Positions 35,779 to 43,168 of a stretch of 53,171 bases of DNA are shown piece by piece. The translations under genes and the position numbers were made by a program. Below the pieces are notes generated by a model. It was not told the origin of the DNA. It saw only the letters and a program-made list of their open reading frames with translations, and searched no databases. Within the stretch, counting starts at the first letter, position 1. Every line of letters starts with the position of its first letter. The stretch is from Bacteroidota bacterium (GTDB lineage: Bacteria > Bacteroidota > Bacteroidia > Chitinophagales > Chitinophagaceae): positions 1-53,171 of the forward strand of contig VGGU01000010.1 of the NCBI GenBank assembly GCA_016868475.1. Direction: 5' to 3'.

Positions 35779-36637
35779 AACGCTTGGTGATGGGGTCATA
35801 GGAATCAATTCGTCGGTCACGAAGGAAAGGCCAATGCGTTCGATAATAATCAGTTTTGGATAGATCAATATCTACCACAGTTACTTCCTCCTTATCGTGT
35901 GAAGCCTGCCAAAGCACAGTCCCAAACGGGTTAGCAACAAATGACCCGCCCCAAAATTGCATGGCGCCATTTTGCTCCACCCCCACTCTGTTTACACTAA
36001 CCACATGCACTCCATTGGCTACAGCATGGCTTCGCTGTATGGTTTGCCAGGCACCATACTGCTCTGTGTTGGTAGCTGCATCTTGTGCGCTTGCCCAACC
36101 AATAGCAGTAGGATAAAATAATATTTCAGCCCCCATCAAGGACGTGATACGGGCGGCCTCAGGATACCACTGATCCCAACAAATCAAAACACCAATGGTG
36201 GCAAATTTTGTTTTAAAAACCTTGTATCCAAGATCACCAGGAGTAAAGTAAAACTTCTCATAATAGGCAGGATCGTCTGGAATGTGCATTTTACGATACT
36301 TACCTAAATAAGTTCCGTCTGCATCAATTACAGCTGTAGTGTTGTGGTATAGCCCCTCTGCACGCTTTTCAAAAAGTGAAGCAATGACTACTACTCCTTT
36401 AGCCTTTGCAATGGCCTGTATTCTTTCAGTTGCCGGACCGGGAATAGATTCCGCGAGTAAAAAATTATCATACGATTCCACATCACAGAAATAAAGTGAT
36501 GTAAAAAGTTCTTGTAAACAAACTATCTGCGCACCTTGAGCAGCCGCCTTTTCAATTTCGGCAATTGCCTTTTGAAGATTTGCTTCTTTATCAGCTACAC
36601 AACTCATTTGCACTACACCAATGGATACTTTTCGCAT
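35762..36637 (-). CDS. aguB: N-carbamoylputrescine amidase
   Basis: Nitrilase-superfamily hydrolase of 291 aa that releases putrescine, CO2 and ammonia from N-carbamoylputrescine. The ATG at 36637 begins MRKVSIGVVQMSCVADK; the frame extends 20 codons further without homology. The Glu-Lys-Cys triad is seen in LQELFTSLYFC, GKYRKMHIPDDP and GVLICWDQWYPE. The last two segments and the C-terminal RTHWPFLRDRRIDSY are typical of AguB rather than of other nitrilases. It overlaps aguA, giving a two-gene agmatine-to-putrescine operon that starts about 70 bp after the ribosomal-operon terminator. Confidence 0.93.
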   Translation of the reverse strand: MRKVSIGVVQMSCVADKEANLQKAIAEIEKAAAQGAQIVCLQELFTSLYFCDVESYDNFLLAESIPGPATERIQAIAKAKGVVVIASLFEKRAEGLYHNTTAVIDADGTYLGKYRKMHIPDDPAYYEKFYFTPGDLGYKVFKTKFATIGVLICWDQWYPEAARITSLMGAEILFYPTAIGWASAQDAATNTEQYGAWQTIQRSHAVANGVHVVSVNRVGVEQNGAMQFWGGSFVANPFGTVLWQASHDKEEVTVVDIDLSKTDYYRTHWPFLRDRRIDSYDPITKRYVDEH

Positions 36638-36703
36638 AGTTGGAGTTTGAGTGGCAAAAGTAATCGTTTCATGCAGGAGGAGAATCAAACAAGGCATTTC
36701 TCC

Positions 36704-36734
36704 AAAAAAAATGCCCTCCGGCTGGAAGGCATTT
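36704..36734 (-). terminator. Rho-independent terminator of the infA-rplQ operon
   Basis: Read on the minus strand, stem AAATGCC/GGCATTT (36734-36728 with 36715-36709) has inner TCC/GGA pairs and is followed by a run of eight or more T residues. It lies 18 nt after the rplQ stop and separates the operon from aguB-aguA. Confidence 0.88.
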
Positions 36735-36752
36735 CAATGCACTAAGATTTAT

Positions 36753-37253
36753 TTATGCAGAAGGAGCTTCTTCAGCAGGAGCAGCAGTATCAGCGGCTGG
36801 ATTAGCTTCCACTGCTTTTTCAGCAGCTTTCTTGCGTCCACCAGAGCGTCTGGTTTTCTTTGCTGTGCCTTTTTCTTCTCCTTTATTATAGATCTCGTTA
36901 AAATCAACCAGCTCGATCATTGCCATATCCGCATTATCACCAGGACGAAATCCCAATTTAATAATACGTGTATAGCCACCTGGCCTACCGGCAACCTTTT
37001 CTGCAACTGCACCAAAAAGTTCTTTGATGGCCTCTTTGTCCTGCAAATAACCAAACACAATACGACGCTGGTGCGTGGTGTTATCTTTGGCTTTGGTGAT
37101 TAGGGGCTCTACAAATCCTCTTAGCGATTTTGCTTTGGTAGTAGTGGTTACAATGCGCTTGTGTTGAATTAACTGACAAGCCAGATTTCCGAGTAGGGCC
37201 TCGCGATGTGCTTTGGTGCGGCCCAAGTTTTTTACTTTGTCTCCGTGACGCAT
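36753..37253 (-). CDS. rplQ: 50S ribosomal protein L17
   Basis: Large-subunit ribosomal protein near the peptide exit tunnel, 166 aa. The conserved core covers about residues 1-118 ([20 protein letters not shown] through [16 protein letters not shown]). A low-complexity C-terminal tail of about 45 residues rich in Ala, Glu and Lys follows; such extensions are usual in Bacteroidetes L17 but absent from the 127-aa E. coli form. It is the last gene of the operon, followed by a hairpin terminator. The 81-nt gap before it can form two tandem hairpins (see 37271-37322). Confidence 0.97.
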   Translation of the reverse strand: MRHGDKVKNLGRTKAHREALLGNLACQLIQHKRIVTTTTKAKSLRGFVEPLITKAKDNTTHQRRIVFGYLQDKEAIKELFGAVAEKVAGRPGGYTRIIKLGFRPGDNADMAMIELVDFNEIYNKGEEKGTAKKTRRSGGRKKAAEKAVEANPAADTAAPAEEAPSA

Positions 37254-37270
37254 GACTGTTTGTTTTTTAG

Positions 37271-37322
37271 CACTGCACCGTGTCAGGAATTGCAGTGGTT
37301 GCTACTGAATCCAATCAGCAGC
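37271..37322 (-). promoter_or_regulatory. Tandem hairpins in the rpoA-rplQ gap
   Basis: In minus-strand RNA the first stem is GCTGCTGA/TCAGTAGC (37322-37315 with 37308-37301; one G-U pair, 6-nt loop). After 3 nt the second stem is CACTGCA/TGCAGTG (37297-37291 with 37277-37271; 13-nt loop). No U run follows, so these are not ordinary terminators. The second hairpin ends 17 nt before the rplQ ATG. A translational control or processing site is an inference. Confidence 0.45.
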
Positions 37323-37334
37323 GGTTATCAATAA

Positions 37335-38336
37335 TTAAAATTCACTTACATCAATACCCATTTTGGCAAGATCCATACCAAAATGTAATCCACGTTCTTT
37401 GAGCACTTGTTCAATTTCAGACAATGACTTCTGACCAAAGTTGCGGAACTTCATCAGGTCCTCCTGCTCATATTGAACCAGTTCACTGAGTGAGTTGATT
37501 TTAGCCGCTTTCAAGCAATTGAAAGCACGAACGGAAAGATCCAAATCCTCCAAAGGTGTTTTCAACACTTTGCGCAATTGCAAAGTTTGCTCGTCTACTA
37601 GATCTTCTTTCTTTTCTTCCTTATTGTCAAAGGTGATATTCTCATCAGTGATGATCATCAAGTGCTGGATCAAAATACGAGAAGCTTGCTTCACGGCTTC
37701 TTCAGGATGAATAGTACCATCCGTAGAAACTTCCATGATCAATTTTTCAAAGTCAGTACGCTGCTCCACACGCGTATTTTCAATACTGTACTTTACATTC
37801 TTGATGGGAGTAAAAATGGCGTCAGTTGGAATATAGCCAAGTGGGGATTCCTTTGGTTTGTTTTCTTCTGCGGGAACGTATCCACGGCCTTTTTCGATAG
37901 TCAACTCGAAATCCAGACGCGCAGAACTATCCAATGTACAAATTAACAAATCAGGGTTCATGACCTGGAAAGCCTGTGTGTTTTCACCGATCATAGCCGC
38001 CGTGAACTCAGTCTTGTTCTTAACAGAGATGCTTATTTTTTCGCTGGTGAAATCCTGATCACCAATCTTCTTGAATCGAACTTGTTTCAAGTTTAACAAA
38101 AGTTCTACCACGTCTTCGCTTACTCCTTTTAAAGTAGCAAACTCGTGATCTACTCCATCGATTTTGATACCCACAATTGCATAACCCTCCAAGGAGTTAA
38201 GCAATACACGGCGAAGTGCATTACCAATAGTTACACCGTATCCAGGCTCCAATGGACGGAACTCGAAGAGTGCATTAAAGTCAGTAACCTTCTGTAATAT
38301 GATCTTATCAGGTTTTTGAAAATTGAGAATTGCCAT
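37335..38336 (-). CDS. rpoA: DNA-directed RNA polymerase subunit alpha
   Basis: RNA polymerase assembly subunit of 333 aa. The N-terminal domain (about 1-235) holds the dimerisation and beta/beta' contact motifs: EPGYGVTIGNALRRVLLNSL, and a DVVELLLNLKQVRFK stretch. A linker rich in Glu and Lys leads to the C-terminal DNA- and activator-binding domain (about 255-325) with LSVRAFNCLKAAKINSLSEL and NFGQKSLSEIEQVLKERGL. It lies 38 nt after rpsD in the normal order of the alpha operon. Confidence 0.98.
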   Translation of the reverse strand: MAILNFQKPDKIILQKVTDFNALFEFRPLEPGYGVTIGNALRRVLLNSLEGYAIVGIKIDGVDHEFATLKGVSEDVVELLLNLKQVRFKKIGDQDFTSEKISISVKNKTEFTAAMIGENTQAFQVMNPDLLICTLDSSARLDFELTIEKGRGYVPAEENKPKESPLGYIPTDAIFTPIKNVKYSIENTRVEQRTDFEKLIMEVSTDGTIHPEEAVKQASRILIQHLMIITDENITFDNKEEKKEDLVDEQTLQLRKVLKTPLEDLDLSVRAFNCLKAAKINSLSELVQYEQEDLMKFRNFGQKSLSEIEQVLKERGLHFGMDLAKMGIDVSEF

Positions 38337-38374
38337 ACGTATTTTTTTTCGGTGAGAGGTATTACCTCAATGGT

Positions 38375-38980
38375 TTACTTAGAATACAATTCAACGATCA
38401 GTTGTTCCTTAATATTTTCAGGAACATTTTCACGCTCAGGATAAGTGATAAACGTACCCTTCATTTCCGTCTCATTAAAATCAAGCCATCCAAACTTTGG
38501 ATTTTTACCACGGATAGGACTAGTGATAGAAGTACGAGTGCGACTACTGTCTTTAATCGTTACTACATCACCTGGCTTCAAGGAGTAGGAAGGGATATTT
38601 ACTACATGACCATTCACCTCAATGTGCTTGTGGCTCACGAGCTGACGGGCTCCAGGACGTGAAGGAGAGATACCCATACGAAACACAGTGTTATCCAATC
38701 TGGCTTCCAGGAGCTTGATTAGGTTTTCACCAGTTACCCCTTTACGGCGGGCAGCTTCTTCAAATGTTTTGCGGAATTGCTTTTCTAGTACACCATAGGT
38801 ATACTTTGCTTTTTGCTTTTCACGAAGTTGTAGTGCATACTCACCAAGCGTTTTACGCTTGCGCTTGTCTCCGTGTTGGCCTGGAGGGTTACTGTTTTTA
38901 CCCAACCATTTGCCATTTCCCAAAATGGGTTCCCCGAAAATACGGGAGATCTTGGTCTTAGGACCATTGTAACGTGCCAT
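38375..38980 (-). CDS. rpsD: 30S ribosomal protein S4
   Basis: Primary 16S rRNA-binding protein of 201 aa that helps start 30S assembly and is the autoregulator of the alpha operon in E. coli and of its own gene in Bacillus. It starts MARYNGPKTKISRIFGEPI, a Bacteroidetes-type N-terminus without the zinc-binding cysteines, and contains the S4 RNA-binding domain near residues 91-150 (RLDNTVFRMGISPSRPGARQ, VSHKHIEVNGHVVNIPS). It is preceded by a 115-nt gap, the longest in the operon, which has a pseudoknot-like structure. Confidence 0.98.
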   Translation of the reverse strand: MARYNGPKTKISRIFGEPILGNGKWLGKNSNPPGQHGDKRKRKTLGEYALQLREKQKAKYTYGVLEKQFRKTFEEAARRKGVTGENLIKLLEARLDNTVFRMGISPSRPGARQLVSHKHIEVNGHVVNIPSYSLKPGDVVTIKDSSRTRTSITSPIRGKNPKFGWLDFNETEMKGTFITYPERENVPENIKEQLIVELYSK

Positions 38981-38995
38981 AGTACTTGTTCATTG

Positions 38996-39057
38996 AAGCT
39001 TTTTTTAAAACCGGTGCAACGATCGGTAAAAAGCTTTAAAAAAATTAATCGTGCACC
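38996..39057 (-). promoter_or_regulatory. Candidate rpsD leader pseudoknot (S4 autoregulatory element)
   Basis: On the minus strand a stem is formed by AAGCTTTTT + ACCG (39036-39028, 39027-39024) pairing with CGGT + AAAAAGCTT (39013-39010, 39004-38996), with a 5-nt bulge. Its 10-nt loop (39023-39014) is complementary over 9 bp, with one bulged base, to GTGCACGAT just upstream (39056-39048). The order 2'-1-2-1' is that of an H-type pseudoknot or of two exclusive folds. It ends 15 nt before the rpsD ATG. The structure is seen in sequence; control by S4 is inferred from other phyla. Confidence 0.6.
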
Positions 39058-39095
39058 CTTTAACAAAATGAAACGACTGGCGTCGAACTATAAAT

Positions 39096-39503
39096 TTATA
39101 CGCGTCTCTTTTTAGGAGGACGGCATCCGTTGTGAGGCATTGGCGTCACATCTTTAATCATCACTACTTCAATTCCGCTTTGAGACAAGGAACGAATAGC
39201 CCCTTCACGCCCAGAACCCGGACCTTTCACATAAACATCTACACGCTTCAACCCTGCATCAAATGCTACCTTTGCAGCATCTGCAGCAGCCATCTGAGCC
39301 GCGTAAGGAGTATTTTTTTTAGAACCGCGAAAACCCATTTTACCAGCACTGCTCCAGGAAATCACTTGTCCTGTTTTGTTGGTAAGGCTTACAATAATAT
39401 TATTGAATGTTGCAGAGATGTGCGCATCACCGTAAGAGTCAACTTTCACTACTCTTTTTTTCGAAGCTTGCTTTGCGCTGGGCTGTTGTTGTGCTTTTGC
39501 CAT
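39096..39503 (-). CDS. rpsK: 30S ribosomal protein S11
   Basis: Platform protein of the 30S subunit, 135 aa. The N-terminal Lys/Gln-rich tail is followed by the conserved core: [55 protein letters not shown] and the C-terminal [20 protein letters not shown]. The order rpsM-rpsK-rpsD-rpoA-rplQ is the standard alpha-operon order. It is 34 nt after rpsM. Confidence 0.98.
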   Translation of the reverse strand: MAKAQQQPSAKQASKKRVVKVDSYGDAHISATFNNIIVSLTNKTGQVISWSSAGKMGFRGSKKNTPYAAQMAAADAAKVAFDAGLKRVDVYVKGPGSGREGAIRSLSQSGIEVVMIKDVTPMPHNGCRPPKKRRV

Positions 39504-39537
39504 TGTATTACTTGAGGTAGTCTTTAAATATTAGTTA

Positions 39538-39918
39538 TTATTTCTTAGGTGCCTTCTTTTTACCGGCAACTGTTCTACGTTTTCCTTTACGAGTACGGCT
39601 ATTTGTTTTGGTACGCTGACCACGAACAGGCAATCCTTTACGATGGCGGAGTCCACGGTAACAAGCGATATCCAACAAACGTTTGATACTCATTTGCACC
39701 TCGGAGCGAAGCTGACCTTCTACTTTTAATTCCTCAGTGATCATGCTACGGATGGCGTTCAACTCATCGTCATTCCATTCGTTTACTTTCTTGTTACGAT
39801 CGATATTGTTCTTATCGAGAATATAACGAGCAGTAGAAGGACCAATTCCATAGATATAGGTCAATCCAATCTCTCCTCTTTTCTGTTTTGGTAAATCAAC
39901 ACCGGCAATACGAGCCAT
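39538..39918 (-). CDS. rpsM: 30S ribosomal protein S13
   Basis: Head protein of the 30S subunit that contacts the P-site tRNA and 50S bridge, 126 aa. It begins [20 protein letters not shown] and carries the helix-two-turn-helix signature [12 protein letters not shown]. The conserved rRNA-binding end is [20 protein letters not shown] with a basic tail (GKKKAPKK). It lies 35 nt after rpmJ. Confidence 0.98.
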   Translation of the reverse strand: MARIAGVDLPKQKRGEIGLTYIYGIGPSTARYILDKNNIDRNKKVNEWNDDELNAIRSMITEELKVEGQLRSEVQMSIKRLLDIACYRGLRHRKGLPVRGQRTKTNSRTRKGKRRTVAGKKKAPKK

Positions 39919-39953
39919 AATCGAGTATTAATATTAATTAGTTTAAAATTGGA

Positions 39954-40070
39954 TTATCCCTGGCGCTGCTTGAAGCGAGGATTTTTTTTGTTAATGATGT
40001 ACAGCTTGCCTTTACGACGTACGATCTTGCAATCTGCGCTGCGCTTTTTAATTGAGGCTCTTACTTTCAT
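39954..40070 (-). CDS. rpmJ: 50S ribosomal protein L36
   Basis: A 38-aa ribosomal protein too short for most gene finders. Minus-strand translation from the ATG at 40070 gives [20 protein letters not shown] and then [18 protein letters not shown], stopping at TAA 39956-39954. It keeps only Cys14 of the zinc-ribbon ligands seen in C+ L36 forms, so it is a zinc-independent (C-) type, as is usual for Bacteroidetes. It sits between infA and rpsM, its standard position. Confidence 0.96.
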   Translation of the reverse strand: MKVRASIKKRSADCKIVRRKGKLYIINKKNPRFKQRQG

Positions 40071-40090
40071 CTTTTTTCTGTTTAACAGTC

Positions 40091-40309
40091 TTATTTATAG
40101 CGGAAATTAATCCGCCCCCTTGTCAAATCATAGGGAGAAAGCTCCACACCAACTTTATCACCGGGAAGAATACGGATGTAGTGCATTCGCATTTTTCCGG
40201 AGATCGTAGCCAGGATTTCGTGTCCATTTTCCAGTTTTACCCGGAACATTGCATTGGATAATGCTTCTATAATGACTCCATCCTGCTTAATCAGCGGTTG
40301 TTTCGACAT
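40091..40309 (-). CDS. infA: Translation initiation factor IF-1
   Basis: Single OB-fold protein of 72 aa that occupies the A site of the 30S subunit during initiation. It shows the conserved [38 protein letters not shown] and the C-terminal [15 protein letters not shown]. It is the first gene of the operon, preceded by a perfect TAnnTTTG box and then the hmgA gene. secY and map, which normally precede infA in the spc cluster, are absent here. Confidence 0.98.
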   Translation of the reverse strand: MSKQPLIKQDGVIIEALSNAMFRVKLENGHEILATISGKMRMHYIRILPGDKVGVELSPYDLTRGRINFRYK

Positions 40310-40325
40310 ACGATTTTAAGGGGTG

Positions 40326-40333
40326 CAAAGATA
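40326..40333 (-). promoter_or_regulatory. infA: -7 box (TATCTTTG) of the infA-rplQ operon
   Basis: A perfect TAnnTTTG on the minus strand, 16 nt before the infA ATG, in the 78-bp gap after hmgA. It suggests that the translation operon has its own promoter here, with a leader of only about 10 nt. Confidence 0.55.
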
Positions 40334-40387
40334 GGCTCTTGTCAGCGAATAACGAAGAAAATTGCTAAAATTTTGAAAGCGAAGCAA

Positions 40388-41545
40388 TTACTCAGCCCAA
40401 CTCATCACATAGTCTTGATTTTCAATGTCTAAGGCCTGCTTGGTTAACATGAGTGGACGGAAGGTGTCCACCATCACCGCCAATTCCTTTGTTTCCTTGG
40501 CGCCAATGCTTCTTTGAACAGCCCCCGGGTGTGGCCCGTGTGGGATACCTGCCGGATGCAGCGTAATCATACCACGTGTAACACTTTTGCGACTCATAAA
40601 ATCACCATCTACATAGTAAAGCACTTCATCACTATCAATGTTACTGTGATTGTATGGCGCCGGAATGGCCTGGGGATGATAGTCATAAAGTCGTGGCACA
40701 AATGAGCAAACCACAAAGCTGTTGGTTTCAAAAGTTTGGTGAATAGGTGGCGGCATATGCACACGACCCGTGATGGGCTCAAAATCATGAATGGAAAAAA
40801 TATACGGATAGCAGCAGCCATCCCAACCAATTACGTCAAAAGGATGAGTTCCGTAATGAAGCCCATACAGCATTCCTTTTTTCTTAGCCCGAATTAAAAA
40901 ATCTCCTTTTTGATCGATGGTCAGTAGGTCTTGTGGGGGTCTGATATCCCTCTCGCAAAAAGGAGAATGTTCCATGAGTTGCCCATAGCGGCTCATGTAT
41001 CTTTTGGGATAGCAGAGTGGCGAAAATGATTCTACAATAAATAAACGATTTACTGTTGTATCAAAATGAATTTGATAGATAGTCCCTCTGGGTAACACAA
41101 TATAATCGCCATAAGAAAATGGGAGCTGCCCGTATTGCGTAATTACTTTTCCGGACCCCTCGTGTACAAAGATCATCTCATCAGCATCCGTGTTCTTATA
41201 AAAATAATCAGTCATACTTTGTTGAGGCGAGGCCAAAACAATATGACAATCGTTGTTGACTAATACAGGTACACGGCTTTTCAAATAATCGGCTTCAGGT
41301 TTAACCTTAAACCCCTCAAAACTGCGGTGCTTTAGCATTTTTTCCTCTGCAATCTGAGGAGAAACATCCAGCTGAGGCTCCGTTTTTATGATTTGTGTGG
41401 GAGGATGGCAATGGTAAAGCAAGGAATAATCGTCGCTAAACCCTTCTGTGGAAAAAAGCTGTTCGCTATATAAGGTTCCATCCGGCTTCAGAAACTGAAC
41501 GTGCCGCTTGTGGGGTATTTGTCCGAGCTTATAATAATGTGCCAT
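40388..41545 (-). CDS. hmgA: Homogentisate 1,2-dioxygenase
   Basis: Fe(II) ring-cleaving dioxygenase of tyrosine/phenylalanine catabolism that converts homogentisate to maleylacetoacetate. The 385 aa are shorter than the roughly 440 of proteobacterial and eukaryotic forms but usual for Bacteroidetes. It opens MAHYYKLGQIPHKRHVQF. The cupin core contains the DEMIFVHEGSGKVITQYGQL stretch and later PPIHQTFETNSFVVCSFVPR and GMITLHPAGIPHGPHPGAVQ, which hold the His and Glu iron ligands. Other catabolic genes (hppD, fahA) are not in the window. It is 36 nt downstream of the small membrane protein gene, so perhaps cotranscribed. Confidence 0.9.
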   Translation of the reverse strand: MAHYYKLGQIPHKRHVQFLKPDGTLYSEQLFSTEGFSDDYSLLYHCHPPTQIIKTEPQLDVSPQIAEEKMLKHRSFEGFKVKPEADYLKSRVPVLVNNDCHIVLASPQQSMTDYFYKNTDADEMIFVHEGSGKVITQYGQLPFSYGDYIVLPRGTIYQIHFDTTVNRLFIVESFSPLCYPKRYMSRYGQLMEHSPFCERDIRPPQDLLTIDQKGDFLIRAKKKGMLYGLHYGTHPFDVIGWDGCCYPYIFSIHDFEPITGRVHMPPPIHQTFETNSFVVCSFVPRLYDYHPQAIPAPYNHSNIDSDEVLYYVDGDFMSRKSVTRGMITLHPAGIPHGPHPGAVQRSIGAKETKELAVMVDTFRPLMLTKQALDIENQDYVMSWAE

Positions 41546-41581
41546 AGTAGTTCAATCGTTAGGATGTGAAACAAGCGGCAA

Positions 41582-42016
41582 TCATGCACCAGGAAAAAGA
41601 GGTCTTCCCACCAGTTCCCTTCCTGGCCAAGGAATACCTGCCAAGATTAATACTAGTGCAATAACCAATAGCCAGGTGAAGGAACGGAAATTGAGTTCTT
41701 TTGCCTTTGCCCTTGCCATGGTAATAAACACAATTGAGGAAACCATGAGTACAGGATGCTCTACCAAGAAAAATCGATAAAATGAATCACTCATCACTGT
41801 ACTACCAGTTGGAAGGTTTAATGATGTCCAGCCATATCTACCTGCAACAGCCTGATAAATTCCTATGAGTAACATCGTGTGGGCAGTAATCATCAACCAA
41901 AGGCTACTGCTACGTATCGATTCTTTTTTGGCAAGGGCTTGAATAAGATTCCAAATCAAGAGTACTAATATTACCCAACGCAGGGCATTATGCAAGTGTA
42001 AGAGACCGGTTTCCAT
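41582..42016 (-). CDS. Four-helix membrane protein of unknown function (cytochrome b-like)
   Basis: 144-aa integral membrane protein with four predicted helices (about 12-28, 42-62, 84-108 and 118-134). Histidines lie within or at the ends of helices: LLHLHNALRW, ITAHTMLLIG and LVEHPVLMV. Similar small proteins in Bacteroidetes are often labelled cytochrome b, and the histidines could ligate haem, but nothing here proves that. Its start is 39 nt after the TolB-like gene and is preceded by a -7 box overlapping a perfect 10+10 bp palindrome, which suggests its own regulated promoter. hmgA follows by 36 nt. Confidence 0.72.
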   Translation of the reverse strand: METGLLHLHNALRWVILVLLIWNLIQALAKKESIRSSSLWLMITAHTMLLIGIYQAVAGRYGWTSLNLPTGSTVMSDSFYRFFLVEHPVLMVSSIVFITMARAKAKELNFRSFTWLLVIALVLILAGIPWPGRELVGRPLFPGA

Positions 42017-42020
42017 AAAG

Positions 42021-42042
42021 CATTTGTTTAAGTAAACAAATG
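42021..42042. promoter_or_regulatory. Perfect palindrome, candidate operator
   Basis: CATTTGTTTA and TAAACAAATG form perfect 10-bp arms around a 2-nt centre (AG). It ends 4 nt before the start codon at 42016 and overlaps the TACATTTG -7 box at 42037-42044. No T run follows on either strand, so it is not a standard terminator. A dimeric regulator binding site is inferred. Confidence 0.5.
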
Positions 42043-42044
42043 TA
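42037..42044 (-). promoter_or_regulatory. -7 box (TACATTTG) of small membrane protein gene
   Basis: A perfect TAnnTTTG on the minus strand, 20 nt before the ATG at 42016. Six of its bases belong to one arm of the palindrome at 42021-42042, so a protein bound there would block the promoter. Confidence 0.45.
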
Positions 42045-42055
42045 TGAAGCCTTTC

Positions 42056-43150
42056 TTACTCTACCCAGTCAGCCACAAAAACATTCGTGTCTCGGGTGCC
42101 CCCGTTGTTGCGATTGCTCGAAAAAACTAAGCGCTTTCCATCCGGGCTAAACATAGGAAATGCATCAAAGCCTTTATCCCGACTCACTTTTTGTAAGTTG
42201 GATCCATCTCCGTTCATCGTGTATAAATTAAAAGGAAATCCACGCTTGTATTCGTGATTAGAAGCAAAGATGATGCGCTTGCTATCCGGCATAAAAGTAG
42301 GCGCCCAATTGGCCTGTCCAAAACTGGTAACCTGCTTGGCTTCAGTTCCATCTGCATTTGCTACCCAAACTTCCATGTTAGTAGGGGCCACTAAGTCTTG
42401 GGCTAATAATTCTTTGTACTCAGTAATGGCTGCTTCTGTTTTAGGTCGTGAAGCGCGCCAAATTATTTTTTTTCCATCCGGACTAAACCAAGCACCGCCA
42501 TCGTACCCCAATTCATAGGTTATTCTTACTTCTTTTTCAGTTTTAAGATCCATGATATAAAGCTCAATATCTCCATCCTTGGTGCTGGTGTAAATCATTT
42601 TATTGCCATCCGGCGAAAGTGTAGCCTCCGCATCATAGTATGCCGAATTAGTTAACTGTTTTATAATATTTCCATTAAGATCAGATAGGAAAATGTCAAA
42701 GCCTCGGTATAGAGGCCATATGTATTTGTTACCATGCTTAGCGCGATCCGGAGCAGGCGGGCATTCACTGCTGGCCAAATGTGTAGATGCGTAAATAATG
42801 TGCTGATTGTCCTTCGTAAAAAAAGCACAGGTAGTTCTTCCCTTTCCTGTACTGATTAATTTTAATTCAAATGGATCATTGGCTTTATCGGGAACACGAC
42901 CTACAAAAATTTGATCACAAGGGATGCCATCCTTTAAAGAAGTGCGTTGAAAAACCAGCGACTTCCCATCATAACTCCAGTACGCTTCAGCATTGTCTCC
43001 TCCAAATGTCAATTGACGAATGTTTTTAAAGTGGGATTCATTTGCATACAACAGGCTGTCTTGCCCTTGTAGCTTATTTTGAAAAAAACCAAGCAGTGAG
43101 CATAACATCAAAAATGTTTTGCCATATGTTGTTGCAATCAAGTTGTTCAT
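42056..43150 (-). CDS. TolB-like PD40 beta-propeller protein
   Basis: Exported 364-aa protein. A hydrophobic N-terminus (about 8-28) ending near LQGQ is the signal peptide. The rest is a propeller of TolB/PD40 repeats, each with the S-P-D-G-K core: YWSYDGKSLVFQRT, LSPDGNKMIYTSTKDG, FSPDGKKIIWRASRP, FMPDSKRIIFASN and FSPDGKRLVFSSNRN. It is not TolB itself, as it lacks the N-terminal TolB domain and tol-pal neighbours. Probably periplasmic with an unknown partner. A TAnnTTTG box lies 18 nt upstream; rpe diverges from it across 85 bp. Confidence 0.83.
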   Translation of the reverse strand: MNNLIATTYGKTFLMLCSLLGFFQNKLQGQDSLLYANESHFKNIRQLTFGGDNAEAYWSYDGKSLVFQRTSLKDGIPCDQIFVGRVPDKANDPFELKLISTGKGRTTCAFFTKDNQHIIYASTHLASSECPPAPDRAKHGNKYIWPLYRGFDIFLSDLNGNIIKQLTNSAYYDAEATLSPDGNKMIYTSTKDGDIELYIMDLKTEKEVRITYELGYDGGAWFSPDGKKIIWRASRPKTEAAITEYKELLAQDLVAPTNMEVWVANADGTEAKQVTSFGQANWAPTFMPDSKRIIFASNHEYKRGFPFNLYTMNGDGSNLQKVSRDKGFDAFPMFSPDGKRLVFSSNRNNGGTRDTNVFVADWVE

Positions 43151-43168
43151 GATTTTCTTTTACGCTGG

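Noticed and set aside
35779-35868. Longer agmatine deiminase reading frame
   Set aside because: It lies wholly inside aguB in another frame and its translation has no similarity to the family's N-terminus.
36787-36900. Ala/Glu/Lys-rich tail of L17 as a possible fusion or frameshift
   Set aside because: Low-complexity C-terminal tails on L17 are usual in Bacteroidetes, and the frame is continuous to a normal stop.
38355-38367. Short GAGG/CCTC hairpin between rpsD and rpoA
   Set aside because: Only four G-C-rich pairs around a 5-nt loop in a 38-nt gap; too small to separate from chance without comparative data.
40568-40583. A parS-like sequence containing CACGTG followed by TAACA inside hmgA
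   Set aside because: Only one half resembles the parS palindrome; the left half does not match, and it lies in coding sequence far from parAB. Most likely chance.
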